A stretch of DNA of 64,000 bases from JBEKHT01 sp049511715 (GCA_049511715.1 JBEKXU010000013.1:1-64000), one strand, 5' to 3'; counted from the stretch's first letter, positions 7,255 through 15,651 are shown. Numbers and translations: made by a program. Notes: generated from the letters alone by a model not told the origin.

Positions 7255-7898
7255 GGTCCCCCCTTTCTTTCCTCGAGTGTATGCGAGATTCCCGATCCCC
7301 GTGCGGTCAGGCCGGTTGCATTTCGGTTGCGCCACTCGACCCAAAACCGCACAAGCGACCGACTCATCTCGACCCGCCACCCGGCCCCTCAAAGCCGTCC
7401 CGGTTGGACTCACCGATTGCGGACAACCCGCCTGCCGTCATGCATCACTTATGGGAAGACCTGTTCCCAAAACCTATACACAGAGGCGGAAACATGGGTC
7501 AGGCGCTAATACCCACGACCGAAACGATGCTGGAGTTCATCCAGCGCGAGTTAGCCAACTATCCATGCCTTGCTTCGCCGCTGAGCAAGGCAACGTATCT
7601 CCAGCCGCTGACCGACATGCAGACATGGCGCGCCGGCCACGTTGCCTCTGTACGCAAGACCACGCCCAGCAAAGCGTGCATTACTGGACCTGCCGTAAGC
7701 AGGGCTATGCCGCCATTGGGCCTAGTCCTACTCTCACGGAGTGGTCTCCCCCTAGCGTGTCATGCTGAGCGGCACAGGCCTCCAGGTCAGGGTGTGTCTT
7801 GCCCTAATGTTGCCCTTACGGCGCAAATATGACATTGCCCATCCATTTCGCTGGGTCTAGGTGTACGCTATGAGGGTCCTGGACAACGGGGGAGCACC
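7255..7898. other. gap; possible decayed ORF near 7494-7770
   Basis: Contains element copy 4 (7442-7474). A frame from the ATG at 7494 (MGQALIPTTETMLEFIQREL) fades after about 50 residues. A more protein-like stretch, SVHYWTCRKQGYAAIGPSP, then lies in another frame ending near 7768. This may be a frameshifted small gene; evidence is weak. Confidence 0.3.
7442..7474 (-). repeat. interspersed ~33-bp element, copy 4
   Basis: GCATCACTTATGGGAAGA then CCTGTTCCCAAAAC, 188 bp upstream of the lipoprotein start at 7254. Confidence 0.5.
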
Positions 7899-9116
7899 AT
7901 GAAGAAATGCCCATACTGCGCAGAGGAAATCCAAGACGAGGCTGTCTACTGCCGCTACTGTCATCACGACCTGCCCAAGTCCGGGACTCCACCCCAACCC
8001 TCTCCGCTGTCGACAAGTGGGCCAGTCAAGGAACCTCCCACAGTTCCACCCGCCGCACATCCTGGTCAATCCTCCGAGCCCCCCCAACCCGCAGCCACGC
8101 CAAGCACGTCTACCCAAGGAGCCGTGGCCCCTGCCCCGCCGCATCGTTCCACGCCCGAGGAACTTGCCGAGAAGAGAGCCGCAATCCATGAATACTTTGC
8201 CGCCAATCCTGCCCTGCCCCCTCCTGCGGCACGTCCTGAACAAAACGCTGAACCCCGCGTCATGGTGGCACCCTTAGCTGATGTATGCCAATCCTGCGGC
8301 GCACGAGGGCCCACGAGATTGGTTGATTTCAATCAGAACATCGGGCTCATAATCTTCAGGCGTTCAAGGAAAGTGAACGGGCGCCTCTGCCGCTCGTGCA
8401 TCGAAGAATACTTTTGGACCTTCACTGGCATAACGCTGCTCTTTGGCTGGTGGGGAGTAATTTCCTTCTTCGCGACTCTGGCCTACTTACTCGGCAACTT
8501 TGTCACATATCTCGGGTGTCTTAGCCTCAAGCGATCAACGAACCGACCGGCGCCGCCTTCTCTTATTTGGTGGCGAAGCGTAGTCATAGCCGGCGCGCTT
8601 CTCGTCACCGGCGTAATTGCTGCCGTCATTACGAACTTGGGGCATTCGTCCTCCATCGCTGCCTCCTCTCCTGTTCCGGTAACGGCTACCCCTAATGGGC
8701 CGTTTGCGTGCAGCCTTGAAGACGTTACATCAGAGGACGGCTACGTAAAATACCTTGGCACGACTGATTCAGCATTGAATGAAATGACCACAGAAATGAG
8801 CCAAGCGTCGCCTGGGGCTCTATTCGCGTCTCAAGGGGCAACATGGCTGTCGGAGTCGTCCCAATGGGTTGCGCAAGAAGAAAGTGAATATCTGGGCTTG
8901 TCCCCTTGTGCCCAGCAGGCCTTCGCTGCCCTTCACGGTTACATGCACGGAACCTTGCTCGCCTTGCATCAGGGCATTGTGGACGCTCAGAATCGGGATG
9001 CTACCCAATTCAATTCGGATGCGGCCCAAGCAAGTGCGGACATCACGGCATATGCCACGGAGTCTATCAATCTTGCCAATCAACTCGATGCGTGGGGCAC
9101 CGCAAACCCACAGTGA
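7899..9116 (+). CDS. zinc-ribbon membrane protein with extracellular helical domain
   Basis: A 405-residue multi-part protein behind a GGGGAGC site. Residues 1-25 form a zinc ribbon (MKKCPYCAEEIQDEAVYCRYC) like those starting many bacterial membrane proteins. A Pro/Ser/Thr linker leads to a second Cys cluster around residues 130-170 (CQSCGARGP; LCRSCIEEYF). Two hydrophobic segments follow (GITLLFGWWGVISFFATLAY and SVVIAGALLVTGVIAAVIT). The last 140 residues are a helical domain with two Cys, similar to the C-terminal domain of the lipoprotein at 6610. The ribbons are expected in the cytoplasm and the C-terminal domain outside. The next gene begins 9 bp after its stop, so the pair is likely co-transcribed. 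Confidence 0.7.
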   Translation: MKKCPYCAEEIQDEAVYCRYCHHDLPKSGTPPQPSPLSTSGPVKEPPTVPPAAHPGQSSEPPQPAATPSTSTQGAVAPAPPHRSTPEELAEKRAAIHEYFAANPALPPPAARPEQNAEPRVMVAPLADVCQSCGARGPTRLVDFNQNIGLIIFRRSRKVNGRLCRSCIEEYFWTFTGITLLFGWWGVISFFATLAYLLGNFVTYLGCLSLKRSTNRPAPPSLIWWRSVVIAGALLVTGVIAAVITNLGHSSSIAASSPVPVTATPNGPFACSLEDVTSEDGYVKYLGTTDSALNEMTTEMSQASPGALFASQGATWLSESSQWVAQEESEYLGLSPCAQQAFAALHGYMHGTLLALHQGIVDAQNRDATQFNSDAAQASADITAYATESINLANQLDAWGTANPQ

Positions 9117-9125
9117 GGCAGAGCC

Positions 9126-9671
9126 ATGAAACGCTCGGATCTCGCTATCGCAAGTCTACTCGTCATGTACATCCTAACCACAACGGCGTGCTCAGGTGCC
9201 GTCGCACCACAGCCCACCTACACGCCCTACCCAACGAACACACCCTACCCGACACAAGTACCGCCAACTGCCGCCTTGCCCGAGTCCACCGATACGTCCT
9301 TTCCTCTGGCAACTGGCACATCCTGCATATCCCCCGGGGAAGTGACCGTACTTGATAAAGGAGAAAAGGTAGACGTCTGTGGAAAGATAGTTAACGTGGG
9401 CGTGCAGAGGTGCCCCTCATGCAAGTATGGCAACTACTGGTACCTAACCCTTGAGGGCGGTCTCGACATCATTTCCTACGATTGGACCTTTCCGCAGAGC
9501 TGGATTGGACATTGCGTTAATGTATCAGACACGGTGGAGGAACTAGCAGGAAGGCCGGTATTCACAGTAACGTCAGGAGACATAATGACTGGCAGCAAAT
9601 GCACCTACGATGCGAACGGCGTAATGTCCTGCTCCGCCGCAGGCTACTTTCAATGGCAATCGTGCCCATGA
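9126..9671 (+). CDS. lipoprotein with possible OB-fold-like domain
   Basis: 181 residues. MKRSDLAIASLLVMYILTTTAC is a lipoprotein signal with Cys22. The linker PQPTYTPYPTNTPYPTQVPPT is nearly identical to that of the minus-strand lipoprotein at 6610, though downstream domains differ. The C-terminal domain has six or more Cys (TSCISPGEVTVLDKGE; KVDVCGKIVNVGVQRC; CPSCKYGNYWYLTLEG), and the pattern KVDVCGKIVNVG...WYLTLEG suggests an OB-like beta barrel stabilised by disulfides (inference). It follows the zinc-ribbon protein by 9 bp. Its last 99 bases overlap a weak minus-strand frame (9573-9818). Confidence 0.7.
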   Translation: MKRSDLAIASLLVMYILTTTACSGAVAPQPTYTPYPTNTPYPTQVPPTAALPESTDTSFPLATGTSCISPGEVTVLDKGEKVDVCGKIVNVGVQRCPSCKYGNYWYLTLEGGLDIISYDWTFPQSWIGHCVNVSDTVEELAGRPVFTVTSGDIMTGSKCTYDANGVMSCSAAGYFQWQSCP

Positions 9672-9818
9672 GGCGCCGCCACCGCCGCCGAGTGCGGACC
9701 AGCAGGATGGTCTCCTTGCCTCCACGCCGATCGCCCGTCTCAGGCGCGCCTCCCGCTCCTCGTAGTCGCCGAGGCTCTTATTGACCGCATCGTGGATTTC
9801 CGCAAGCATGTTGTCCAT
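9573..9818 (-). CDS. possible small protein, 81 aa, tail probably foreign
   Basis: Reads MDNMLAEIHDAVNKSLGDYE then EREARLRRAIGVEARRPSCW, a believable amphipathic helical segment. A Gly-rich stretch follows, and the frame then runs through the end of the opposite-strand lipoprotein gene. It starts 10 bases after the stop of the gene at 9829-10119. The natural C terminus may have been lost at a junction near 9670, which would mark the edge of the recombinase-bearing element. Low support. Confidence 0.35.
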   Translation of the reverse strand: MDNMLAEIHDAVNKSLGDYEEREARLRRAIGVEARRPSCWSALGGGGGASWARLPLKVACGGAGHYAVRIVGAFAASHYVS

Positions 9819-9828
9819 GTCGTCCCGC

Positions 9829-10119
9829 TTAGCCACCGCCGCTCCCTGGGCCGTCGATCTGCAGGGGAGCCTTACCTGGCCGATCATGCTCCTGCGACCG
9901 CTCGCAGTCCACACAGCGAACAGCCGGTGGGCTGACAAGGCGCCCGAATGGATCCTCCCCCGCCGTCAGGCCACAACCAGCCTGCCAGTACATGTAGGTT
10001 TCACCCGGCGAGGGGGTCAGGCGAACCGTGCGCCAGTAGTGCAGGATCTCGCCGACTGTCTCCGGCGCAGGGCCTGACGCAGGGTCCGGTGCCCAGCCAA
10101 ACGTCGTCTGCTCGACCAC
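9829..10119 (-). CDS. hypothetical protein, 96 aa (element gene)
   Basis: The GTG at 10119 follows a GAGGAGG site by 6 bases, which decides this start. The protein reads MVEQTTFGWAPDPASGPAPE, then VGEILHYWRTVRLTPSPGET, and carries Cys residues in GCGLTAGEDPF and RCVDCERSQ. The CxxC and aromatic-rich middle suggest a small folded domain, but no family is recognised. It lies in the element bearing the helicase and recombinases, in the same orientation. Confidence 0.5.
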   Translation of the reverse strand: MVEQTTFGWAPDPASGPAPETVGEILHYWRTVRLTPSPGETYMYWQAGCGLTAGEDPFGRLVSPPAVRCVDCERSQEHDRPGKAPLQIDGPGSGGG

Positions 10120-10555
10120 ATCAACCTCCTCAACTGCCCGACCCGTCCAGGTGCAATTGCGCCTGCCCAAGCGGCTTCTGTCCTGGCAGGACAGGTGCGC
10201 CTCCGAGCGCATTGAAGACCCGGCAGAAGATCGCCACCTTGCTGCGGGGGTATCACAGCGCCAAGCTGGCAAAGGCCGCACAACTGCCTCTGGAAGGGGC
10301 AGCGGCGGGGGCGCTGAAAGCCTAGGCCGCATCGCTCGTACAAAAAGACAGCGCGCATCCTGCATTCGCGTTTGATGCCATGAGGCCCTTGATTTTCGAT
10401 AGGGCCAAGATGTCTGCCAAAACTGATGACCGGATGGGGGCGCCTCAGGCTGGCTGCTCGTCCTGATCGTCACCGGTAGGCGGCATGCCGCCAGCATCTT
10501 CGCCTGCTTGTCCCCCGGAACTCGGATCTGCGGTTCCTGGAAGCGCCAGAGGATC
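10120..10555. other. gap without a supported gene
   Basis: Open frames on both strands here are Arg/Pro-rich, overlap each other and have no ribosome-binding site. Confidence 0.5.
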
Positions 10556-11158
10556 TCATAGAGTTACGGGACCTTCTGCCTCAGGTTCCAGCCGTCCAGG
10601 AATCGCCCGTCGGATTCGGTCGACAAAAGCTCGCTGCCGCTCGGGGTCAGGGATGAACTCACGGATCGTCCGCTCCATCGCCGACTGAATGAACAGGATC
10701 TCGGCCCTCGTCAGCGCCTGGGCCGCCCTCGCGTCCACGATCCGGGCCGCCAGCGTCCCGATCTGCGCCACCCACGCCAGCACCGTCTCCGCTTCTGCCT
10801 TGCTCAAATCGTCCTGGTTCGGCAGTCGGTCGATGTAGTCCGTCAGCATCGTCCGCGCCACCGCCAACTCGGCGTACAGGGCCAGGGGATTGTCCGCCGT
10901 TGCCGCCTGCTGGAACTTCAGCGCCAGGCGGCCCCGGAACACCTTGGCGTACAAGCCATGCCGCCAACGTGCGCTCTCCGGTCCAGCCCTCGCGTTGCCA
11001 CCGTGCAGCCAACACCGCCCCACGCCGGGATGGTTGGTCCTGGACCCGGCCGGCATCCTGCAAGGCGGGCGCCCGTCCTGCCTCGGACTGCCGCACTTCG
11101 CTCCCTCGCCCGTTGTCCCCCGCGCTGCCCGAGATGTCTTAGGCTGCTCGCTACTCAT
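10556..11158 (-). CDS. phage/element protein with HGGNAR motif
   Basis: A 200-residue protein of a type seen in phages and integrative elements. The N-terminal part holds CRMPAGSRTNHPGVGRCWLH then GGNARAGPES and HGLYAKVFRG, a Cys/His arrangement (CxxP...RCxxHGGN) common upstream of terminase or element genes. The rest is helical (LALYAELAVARTMLTDYIDR; QALTRAEILFIQSAMER). Its ATG overlaps the stop of the preceding gene (11155-11391) as ATGA, so the two are translationally coupled. A small-terminase-like role is possible, but no large terminase is in the window, so function is left open. Confidence 0.65.
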   Translation of the reverse strand: MSSEQPKTSRAARGTTGEGAKCGSPRQDGRPPCRMPAGSRTNHPGVGRCWLHGGNARAGPESARWRHGLYAKVFRGRLALKFQQAATADNPLALYAELAVARTMLTDYIDRLPNQDDLSKAEAETVLAWVAQIGTLAARIVDARAAQALTRAEILFIQSAMERTIREFIPDPERQRAFVDRIRRAIPGRLEPEAEGPVTL

Positions 11159-11391
11159 GGCCTATCCTCACTGGCCCCTTGCTCATGGCCCATAGGACGG
11201 CGGACCCGTTCGATCTCGCGAGCTGACGACGTGTGTCGACCATCGCCCCAGGGGCCATACAGGGCCCGGTGGTTCTCCCATGCCACCTCGACCAGCAAGG
11301 TCAAGCCGCCCATCCTCTCGCAGATCTCAAGGAGCATGGTCCGGTCGTCCAGGTCGAAGCCTTTGGGATTGTTCGCCACAGGGTTAGCCAT
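11155..11391 (-). CDS. small element protein, 78 aa
   Basis: Starts MANPVANNPKGFDLDDRTML at 11391 behind a GGAGGG site 9 bases away; a longer in-frame ORF upstream lacks a site. The protein is helical and acidic in the first half (LLEICERMGGLTLLVEVAWE) and basic near the end (REIERVRRPMGHEQ). It ends overlapping the start of the HGGNAR gene. The repeat cluster at 11.57-11.65 kb lies just upstream and may control this two-gene unit. Confidence 0.6.
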   Translation of the reverse strand: MANPVANNPKGFDLDDRTMLLEICERMGGLTLLVEVAWENHRALYGPWGDGRHTSSAREIERVRRPMGHEQGASEDRP

Positions 11392-11569
11392 GTTACTCGT
11401 CCCTCCACTGGGGAACCACTCCTCCTCAATTATGGCCAACATCATTGCCACTTCGTTCCGTTCCAAAGGTGTGAAAATCCTGCATACCATCTGCGCCCCT
11501 TTGGCAGCCAATCTGCTCCCCGAAGGCAACCCTATTTCGGGTGGCTCCAGTATCCTTTGGCAATGGCAA

Positions 11570-11653
11570 GTTGGCCCCCCTTAAGGGGGGTTGCCAACGG
11601 TTGCCAACGGATTGTGTTGGCAATTGCCAAGCGTTGCTAACGGTTGCCAACGG
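11570..11653. repeat. iteron-like repeat and palindrome cluster
   Basis: Perfect direct repeats TTGCCAACGG lie at 11591-11600, 11601-11610 and 11644-11653, with a variant TTGCTAACGG at 11634-11643. Between them is the perfect palindrome TTGGCAATTGCCAA (11617-11630). Just before is a large hairpin centred on CCCCCCTTAAGGGGGG (11575-11590), flanked by GTTGGC and GCCAAC arms. It sits between the 3' end of the helicase gene and the 11391 operon. Such arrays are typical of Rep-binding origins or multi-operator promoters; which one applies here is not decidable by eye. Confidence 0.75.
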
Positions 11654-11661
11654 ATATTTGG

Positions 11662-13209
11662 TCACGGTTCAGTTACCCGATAGGTCAAAGTACCGCGCCC
11701 AGCCTTGGCCACCTTCACCTGCGGAACGTTTCTGAGCGATGCAACGGCTCGAGTCAGCGTCCTGGTCGATCCAGTCCAGCCCTGGCGCTTGAGTGCGCCC
11801 TCCAGTTCAGTCCGGGTCATGGGTTCGCCGGCTGTGGTCAGGATGCAGACCATCATGCTGACGGCAGCCTCGGAAAGGCCCCCAGCCTCCTCCGCCTCGC
11901 TTTGTTCTGCGATACCCCAAGTGATGACGGTTCCCTCCTCGTCAGAGGACTCGATTGCGAAGGTTGCTGGCGTTGCCTCCTCTTGCTCGAGGCGGTTCTT
12001 GAACACGGAGAGGTAACGCACCAGGTTGGCCCCTTTGCCCTTGGAGGTCAAAAGTATGGCCAGGTCCACGGAGGCGAGGATCGCGGTGCTGCCCCGCACC
12101 CTGGCCGCAGAGGTCAAGAACAGGTTCTTGTTTCCGTGGTGGTTCACGACGATCGAGGTACCAGACTCTCTGGCAATATCGCGGACGTGGTTCATGACGA
12201 GGCCCATGTCGCCCGAGGCGTTTTCATCGGCGTCGCCCAGCATGGCCGCAAGGCAGTCGAGGCCAAGAAATCGGATCCCATCGCGTTCGCATTGCCGCCG
12301 GAGCATCAGGCAGTCAGCCAGGTTACTCAGGTTGAAGGGCGAGACGTCCAGGATCATCTCGGAGGCCGGTGGCTCAATCCCACGTCCTCGGCACAGATCC
12401 TGGATGCGTTGCCGGTAGACGATGAGGCCATTGTCGGGGCCGACGATCATCGCCGGACCCTGGATGGAGGGCTGACCATAGGCTGACTGACCCTCATGCA
12501 CCCCGAGAGCCGCATCGAGCAAGCAATAGGTCTTGCCGGCGCCAGGATCCGCCGTGATCAGGGTCACGCCGCCCTCAATCAGGCGACCCCGCACCCGGTA
12601 GGGGGTCTCGGGGCGCGGCATGGCGCACAACTCGGCCGGCGAGTATTGCTCTCGATCCTTGGCCCCCACAATCGTGATCAGAACATCCAACTGCTCGCGT
12701 GCTCTGCCCAGGGTTGCCTCGAGCCTGCCATCGGGGCTGTAGGCCGCCTTCGCGATGGAACTTGCAATCACGATTGCTCTCCTCCTGGCCGACTCGCGCT
12801 GGACCGTTCGAGCATAGGCCTCAGCATGGAGGGAAGTGGGGACGTCCGCCATCAGGGCGGCCAGGTAGGATGCTCCCCCTGCATCTTCCAGTTTGCCTTG
12901 CGCTTCGAGCTCGCCAGCGAGGGTCACGACATCGATTGCCTCCTGGCGTTCGGCGAGGTTCTGAAGGGCCCTCCAGATGCAACCATGCCGCTGGATGTAG
13001 AAATCGCTCGCGTTCAGCCTGGCTGCAACCGTCGGGAAGTTCTCGGGCTGAATGAGCAAAGCGCCCAGGACAACCTTCTCGGCTTCGGGATTGTGAGGAG
13101 GAGGGATCGCGGAAGGAAGGCCCTTGGATAAGGACGGAACGAGCTGCCGAGGCTTGCCCTTGTCAGGCGGGAGTTGATGCGTGCTTGGGGTTTGTGCTAG
13201 ACTTGTCAT
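11662..13209 (-). CDS. replicative helicase: DnaB-N domain fused to RepA-like RecA-fold ATPase
   Basis: A 515-residue protein starting MTSLAQTPSTHQLPP at 13209 behind a GGGAGAG site. Residues about 35-140 are a DnaB N-terminal domain (PEAEKVVLGALLIQPENF; DVVTLAGELEAQGKLEDAGG). The ATPase domain follows: Walker A in TADPGAGKTYCLLDAAL, Walker B in IRFLGLDCLAAML, and a sensor-like VVNHHGNK. This second half resembles AAA_25/RSF1010 RepA-type hexameric helicases rather than canonical DnaB. The last 90 residues look like a winged helix (MTRTELEGALKRQGW). Probably unwinds the element's origin. GGGCTC and GAGCCC flank the ribosome-binding site and could form a hairpin with the site in its loop. Confidence 0.82.
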   Translation of the reverse strand: MTSLAQTPSTHQLPPDKGKPRQLVPSLSKGLPSAIPPPHNPEAEKVVLGALLIQPENFPTVAARLNASDFYIQRHGCIWRALQNLAERQEAIDVVTLAGELEAQGKLEDAGGASYLAALMADVPTSLHAEAYARTVQRESARRRAIVIASSIAKAAYSPDGRLEATLGRAREQLDVLITIVGAKDREQYSPAELCAMPRPETPYRVRGRLIEGGVTLITADPGAGKTYCLLDAALGVHEGQSAYGQPSIQGPAMIVGPDNGLIVYRQRIQDLCRGRGIEPPASEMILDVSPFNLSNLADCLMLRRQCERDGIRFLGLDCLAAMLGDADENASGDMGLVMNHVRDIARESGTSIVVNHHGNKNLFLTSAARVRGSTAILASVDLAILLTSKGKGANLVRYLSVFKNRLEQEEATPATFAIESSDEEGTVITWGIAEQSEAEEAGGLSEAAVSMMVCILTTAGEPMTRTELEGALKRQGWTGSTRTLTRAVASLRNVPQVKVAKAGRGTLTYRVTEP

Positions 13210-13239
13210 CGCTGGGCTCTCCCGGAGCCCGGCGCCCCG

Positions 13240-13266
13240 CCGCCGACTCGCCATCGGCGGTTTTTT
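13240..13266 (+). terminator. rho-independent terminator-like hairpin, plus orientation
   Basis: CCGCCGA and TCGGCGG arms with a 7-base loop, then TTTTTT. The U tract points in the plus direction although neighbouring genes are on the minus strand. It may shield the element from incoming transcription, or act as a structured leader of the helicase mRNA. Confidence 0.55.
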
Positions 13267-13368
13267 CAGGGCGTCAATCGAGAGGAGCATGCAACGACAC
13301 GGCCCGGGCTTGCAAGGGCCGATCTTGGCCCGGCCCAGCCACCGCCGCTCCCCGGGCCATCAATCCGC

Positions 13369-13551
13369 CTACTTTTTCCCCAATTTGTTCCCGACCTCCC
13401 AAGCCAGCCGCTTCTGCTGCGTCTCCCATTCTGCAAGGATCAGATGCCGGACGGTCGCCGAGGGCGACTGGTCGAGAAGCGCGGCCAACTGCTCAAGCCC
13501 TTGCCGCTCGCTCTCCGACATTCGGACGCCGAGGAACCGATCACGAAGCAT
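13369..13551 (-). CDS. ribbon-helix-helix (CopG/Arc-like) DNA-binding protein, 60 aa
   Basis: Starts MLRDRFLGVRMSESERQGLE at 13551 behind a GGAG site. The short strand DRFLGVRM followed by two helices (SESERQGLEQLAALLDQ and SATVRHLILAEWE) is the ribbon-helix-helix plan, and a 60-residue length is usual. Such dimers repress element promoters or act as partition or relaxosome factors. It lies between the recombinase and helicase genes, all on the minus strand, and is the natural candidate to bind the TTGCCAAC repeats (inference). Confidence 0.78.
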   Translation of the reverse strand: MLRDRFLGVRMSESERQGLEQLAALLDQSPSATVRHLILAEWETQQKRLAWEVGNKLGKK

Positions 13552-13572
13552 TTGATCTCCTGCCCCAAACAA

Positions 13573-13616
13573 GAAAAAAAGCCCGCGGGGCGCCAACGCT
13601 GGCACCCTCCGCGGGC
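13573..13616 (-). terminator. rho-independent terminator after the recombinase gene
   Basis: Read on the minus strand, GCCCGCGG ... CCGCGGGC form an 8-bp stem with a 20-base interior containing a second small hairpin (GCCAGCGTTGGC), followed by TTTTTTT. It ends transcription from the recombinase region 22 bases before the ribbon-helix-helix start, so that gene must use its own promoter or read-through. Confidence 0.8.
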
Positions 13617-13679
13617 AATATCGCCGCACGTGCTTTCAGTATTATTGAGTGACAAAACGGGCTCCGCTGTCAATAGCCA

Positions 13680-14675
13680 CTATTCGCGCAGTGAAGGGCG
13701 TCGCTCAAGCCTCGGCCTTGGATGGTAAGGCACGTGAAGGAGTTCCACGGCCTTGCACTTGGCCTCCTCGCCGCGTCGGTCATACCGACTGGTTGTGGTC
13801 ACGGAGGCATGGCCTGCCAGCCTGGAGACAACCACCAGGTCCGCGCCGGCGTCGAGGAGGTGCGAGATCATGCTGCGCCGAAAGTCGTGCGGGCTGAGGT
13901 TGGTCACGGCAGCCTGAGCCGCCCGCTTCTGGAGCAGGTTGTAGATTGCCTGCGAACTCATGCGCTCGGCGGATACCTTGCCTCCCTTGTCGATCGGACC
14001 GAACAGAGGCCCGGGCAAGGAGCCGCGCACCGTGATCCAGTCCCGGAGGGCACTGATGCCGCCGCTCGCGATCGGGACGCTACGATCCTTGCGGCCTTTG
14101 CCTCGCCGCACGGTCAGACTGCCGGCTGTCAGGTCAACATCAGCCAAGTCGAGCCCGTGCACCTCGGAACGACGCAGGCCGCAGGCATAGAGAACCGCGA
14201 TCACCGCGGCGTCCCTTGCGCCGGCTGGCGAAAGATCATCGGCGCAGGCATCGATGAGGCCCGCGATCTCCCCGCTCGAGAGTGCCCGCCCTGCCGGCAG
14301 CGTTTCTCCGCTCACGCCCTTCACGTCGATCGCTTTTCAATAATCCGCCTCCCCGATGAGCCCCAGTCTCCAGCCCTCGCGTAGTGTGCCCCTCAAGGCA
14401 CAGAGGACCTTGTTCGCCGTGGCGGGCGCGAAACGTTCTGCCAGTTGCGACCGGATCGCGGCGATGTGCTGGTAGCGGAGAGCGTGCCAGGGGACGGCCA
14501 AGGGGTCTGACTTGCCGCCCACAAGCAGCGAGGCGACCACCTGCAGCGCTTGGTGCATCGTCCGCCGGCTGCCCGAGGCCAGAGTGGCCAGGTACACGGC
14601 CGCTGGGTTGCGCTCGAGCGGCAGGGGCTCGATGATAGCCAAGTTCATGGTTCCGATCTGGACTCCTGTAGGCAT
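13680..14675 (-). pseudogene. tyrosine recombinase interrupted by in-frame TGA
   Basis: One continuous reading frame carries a whole XerC/D-like recombinase apart from a TGA at 14337-14339. Before it, residues from MPTGVQIGTMNLAII (14675, GGAAGGG site) form the core-binding domain, ending GWRLGLIGEADY. After it the frame goes on as KAIDVKGVSGETLPAGR into the catalytic domain: Arg in CGLRRSEVHG, Lys in GKGRKDRSV, HxxR in SPHDFRRSMIS, then LAGHASVTTTSRYDRR with the His and Tyr nucleophile. All catalytic residues survive. Alternatives: recent nonsense mutation, read-through, or two polypeptides with the second starting at the GTG at 14324. No SECIS-like reason for recoding is seen. Confidence 0.8.
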
Positions 14676-14727
14676 GGTGCCCTTCCCTTCCAGAATATGT
14701 ATTCTCATAAGCGATCCCAAGCCAACT

Positions 14728-15651
14728 TCACGAGGTTCCCTTGAAGGGCAGGAACCTTCCGCGCACCGGCCGCCTTGCCTTCGTCTGCGGTGCCTGCAGC
14801 CTATTCAGGGGGCTCGTGGCAAGGGAGCGCGCTTGGAGTTGGTCACCGGCCAGGGTGGTGTAGACCGGCAGCATGCTGAGGTCGCTCCAACCCAGGAGCT
14901 GTTGCAGGGTGCTCGCGTCGGCTCCCTGCATGACACGCATGGTTGCGCTCGTGTGCCGGAGCAGATGGGCGTGGCATGCGACCCCTGCCCTCCTGCCCAG
15001 ATCCTCGATCCGCAGGCCGCACCCCCACGGGCCCAAACCGAACATTAGATCGCTGCCGCGGTACTGCCCGTGGAAGGTCTGGGGATCCCGGACGTCCAGC
15101 CATTTCCTCAAGGCTTCCGTGGTGCGCCCGCTGAAGTAGACGAGTCGCTCCTTGTCGCCTTTCTCCACTACTCGAGCGCTGCCATGCTCGAGGTCCAGAT
15201 CCGGCATTCGAAGATTGGCCGCTCCGGCTCGCCGGCAGCCGGTGTCCAGGAAGAAGAGGACCAGCGCGGTATCGCGTTCCGGGCGCAGGCTGGTAGCGGC
15301 CGCCTGAAGGATCTTGCCCACTTGGTCGAGGGTGAGGGCCTTGGGCAGCCTTCGCGGCAGTTTCGGTTTCTCCAGTCGCCGACCGATGTTGGCCGGGGTG
15401 ATTTCTTCCTCTGCCAGCCAAGCCGTGAAGGCGCGGACGTTCACCACGCCGCTCCATACGGATCGTGGCTTAAGGCCTCGAGCTTGCAAGCCCTCAGCCC
15501 ACTCGCGGAGGAGTTCGATCGTTGTTTCCCGGCCAGCCAGGAAGTCGCCCAGTTGGCCCAGCCATGCCCGTCGGGACGCGATTGTGACTTCAGACCTTCC
15601 CCGACGCCGGAGGGCCTTGAGGTGAGCCTGCACCATCTCTTCGAAGGTCAC
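14728..15651 (-). CDS. tyrosine recombinase (XerC/XerD-like integrase)
   Basis: A 307-residue site-specific recombinase with an N-terminal SAM-like core-binding domain (MTFEEMVQAHLKALRRRGR; VVNVRAFTAWLAEEEITPAN) and a C-terminal catalytic domain. Visible catalytic residues: Arg in DTGCRRAGAANL, Lys in EKGDKERLVYF, HxxR in HAHLLRHTSA, Trp in LLGWSDLSML (the usual His/Trp position), and the Tyr in PVYTTLAG. Its GTG start overlaps the stop of the gene at 15648-15980 (GTGA), so they form a coupled pair. The paired recombinases next to tRNA genes mark an integrative element; this intact one is the likely integrase. Confidence 0.9.
   Translation of the reverse strand: MTFEEMVQAHLKALRRRGRSEVTIASRRAWLGQLGDFLAGRETTIELLREWAEGLQARGLKPRSVWSGVVNVRAFTAWLAEEEITPANIGRRLEKPKLPRRLPKALTLDQVGKILQAAATSLRPERDTALVLFFLDTGCRRAGAANLRMPDLDLEHGSARVVEKGDKERLVYFSGRTTEALRKWLDVRDPQTFHGQYRGSDLMFGLGPWGCGLRIEDLGRRAGVACHAHLLRHTSATMRVMQGADASTLQQLLGWSDLSMLPVYTTLAGDQLQARSLATSPLNRLQAPQTKARRPVRGRFLPFKGTS

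Noticed and set aside
14337..14339. Selenocysteine or recoded TGA in the recombinase
   Set aside because: The position is a domain linker with no redox role and no SECIS-like hairpin of correct spacing was seen, so a nonsense mutation is simpler.
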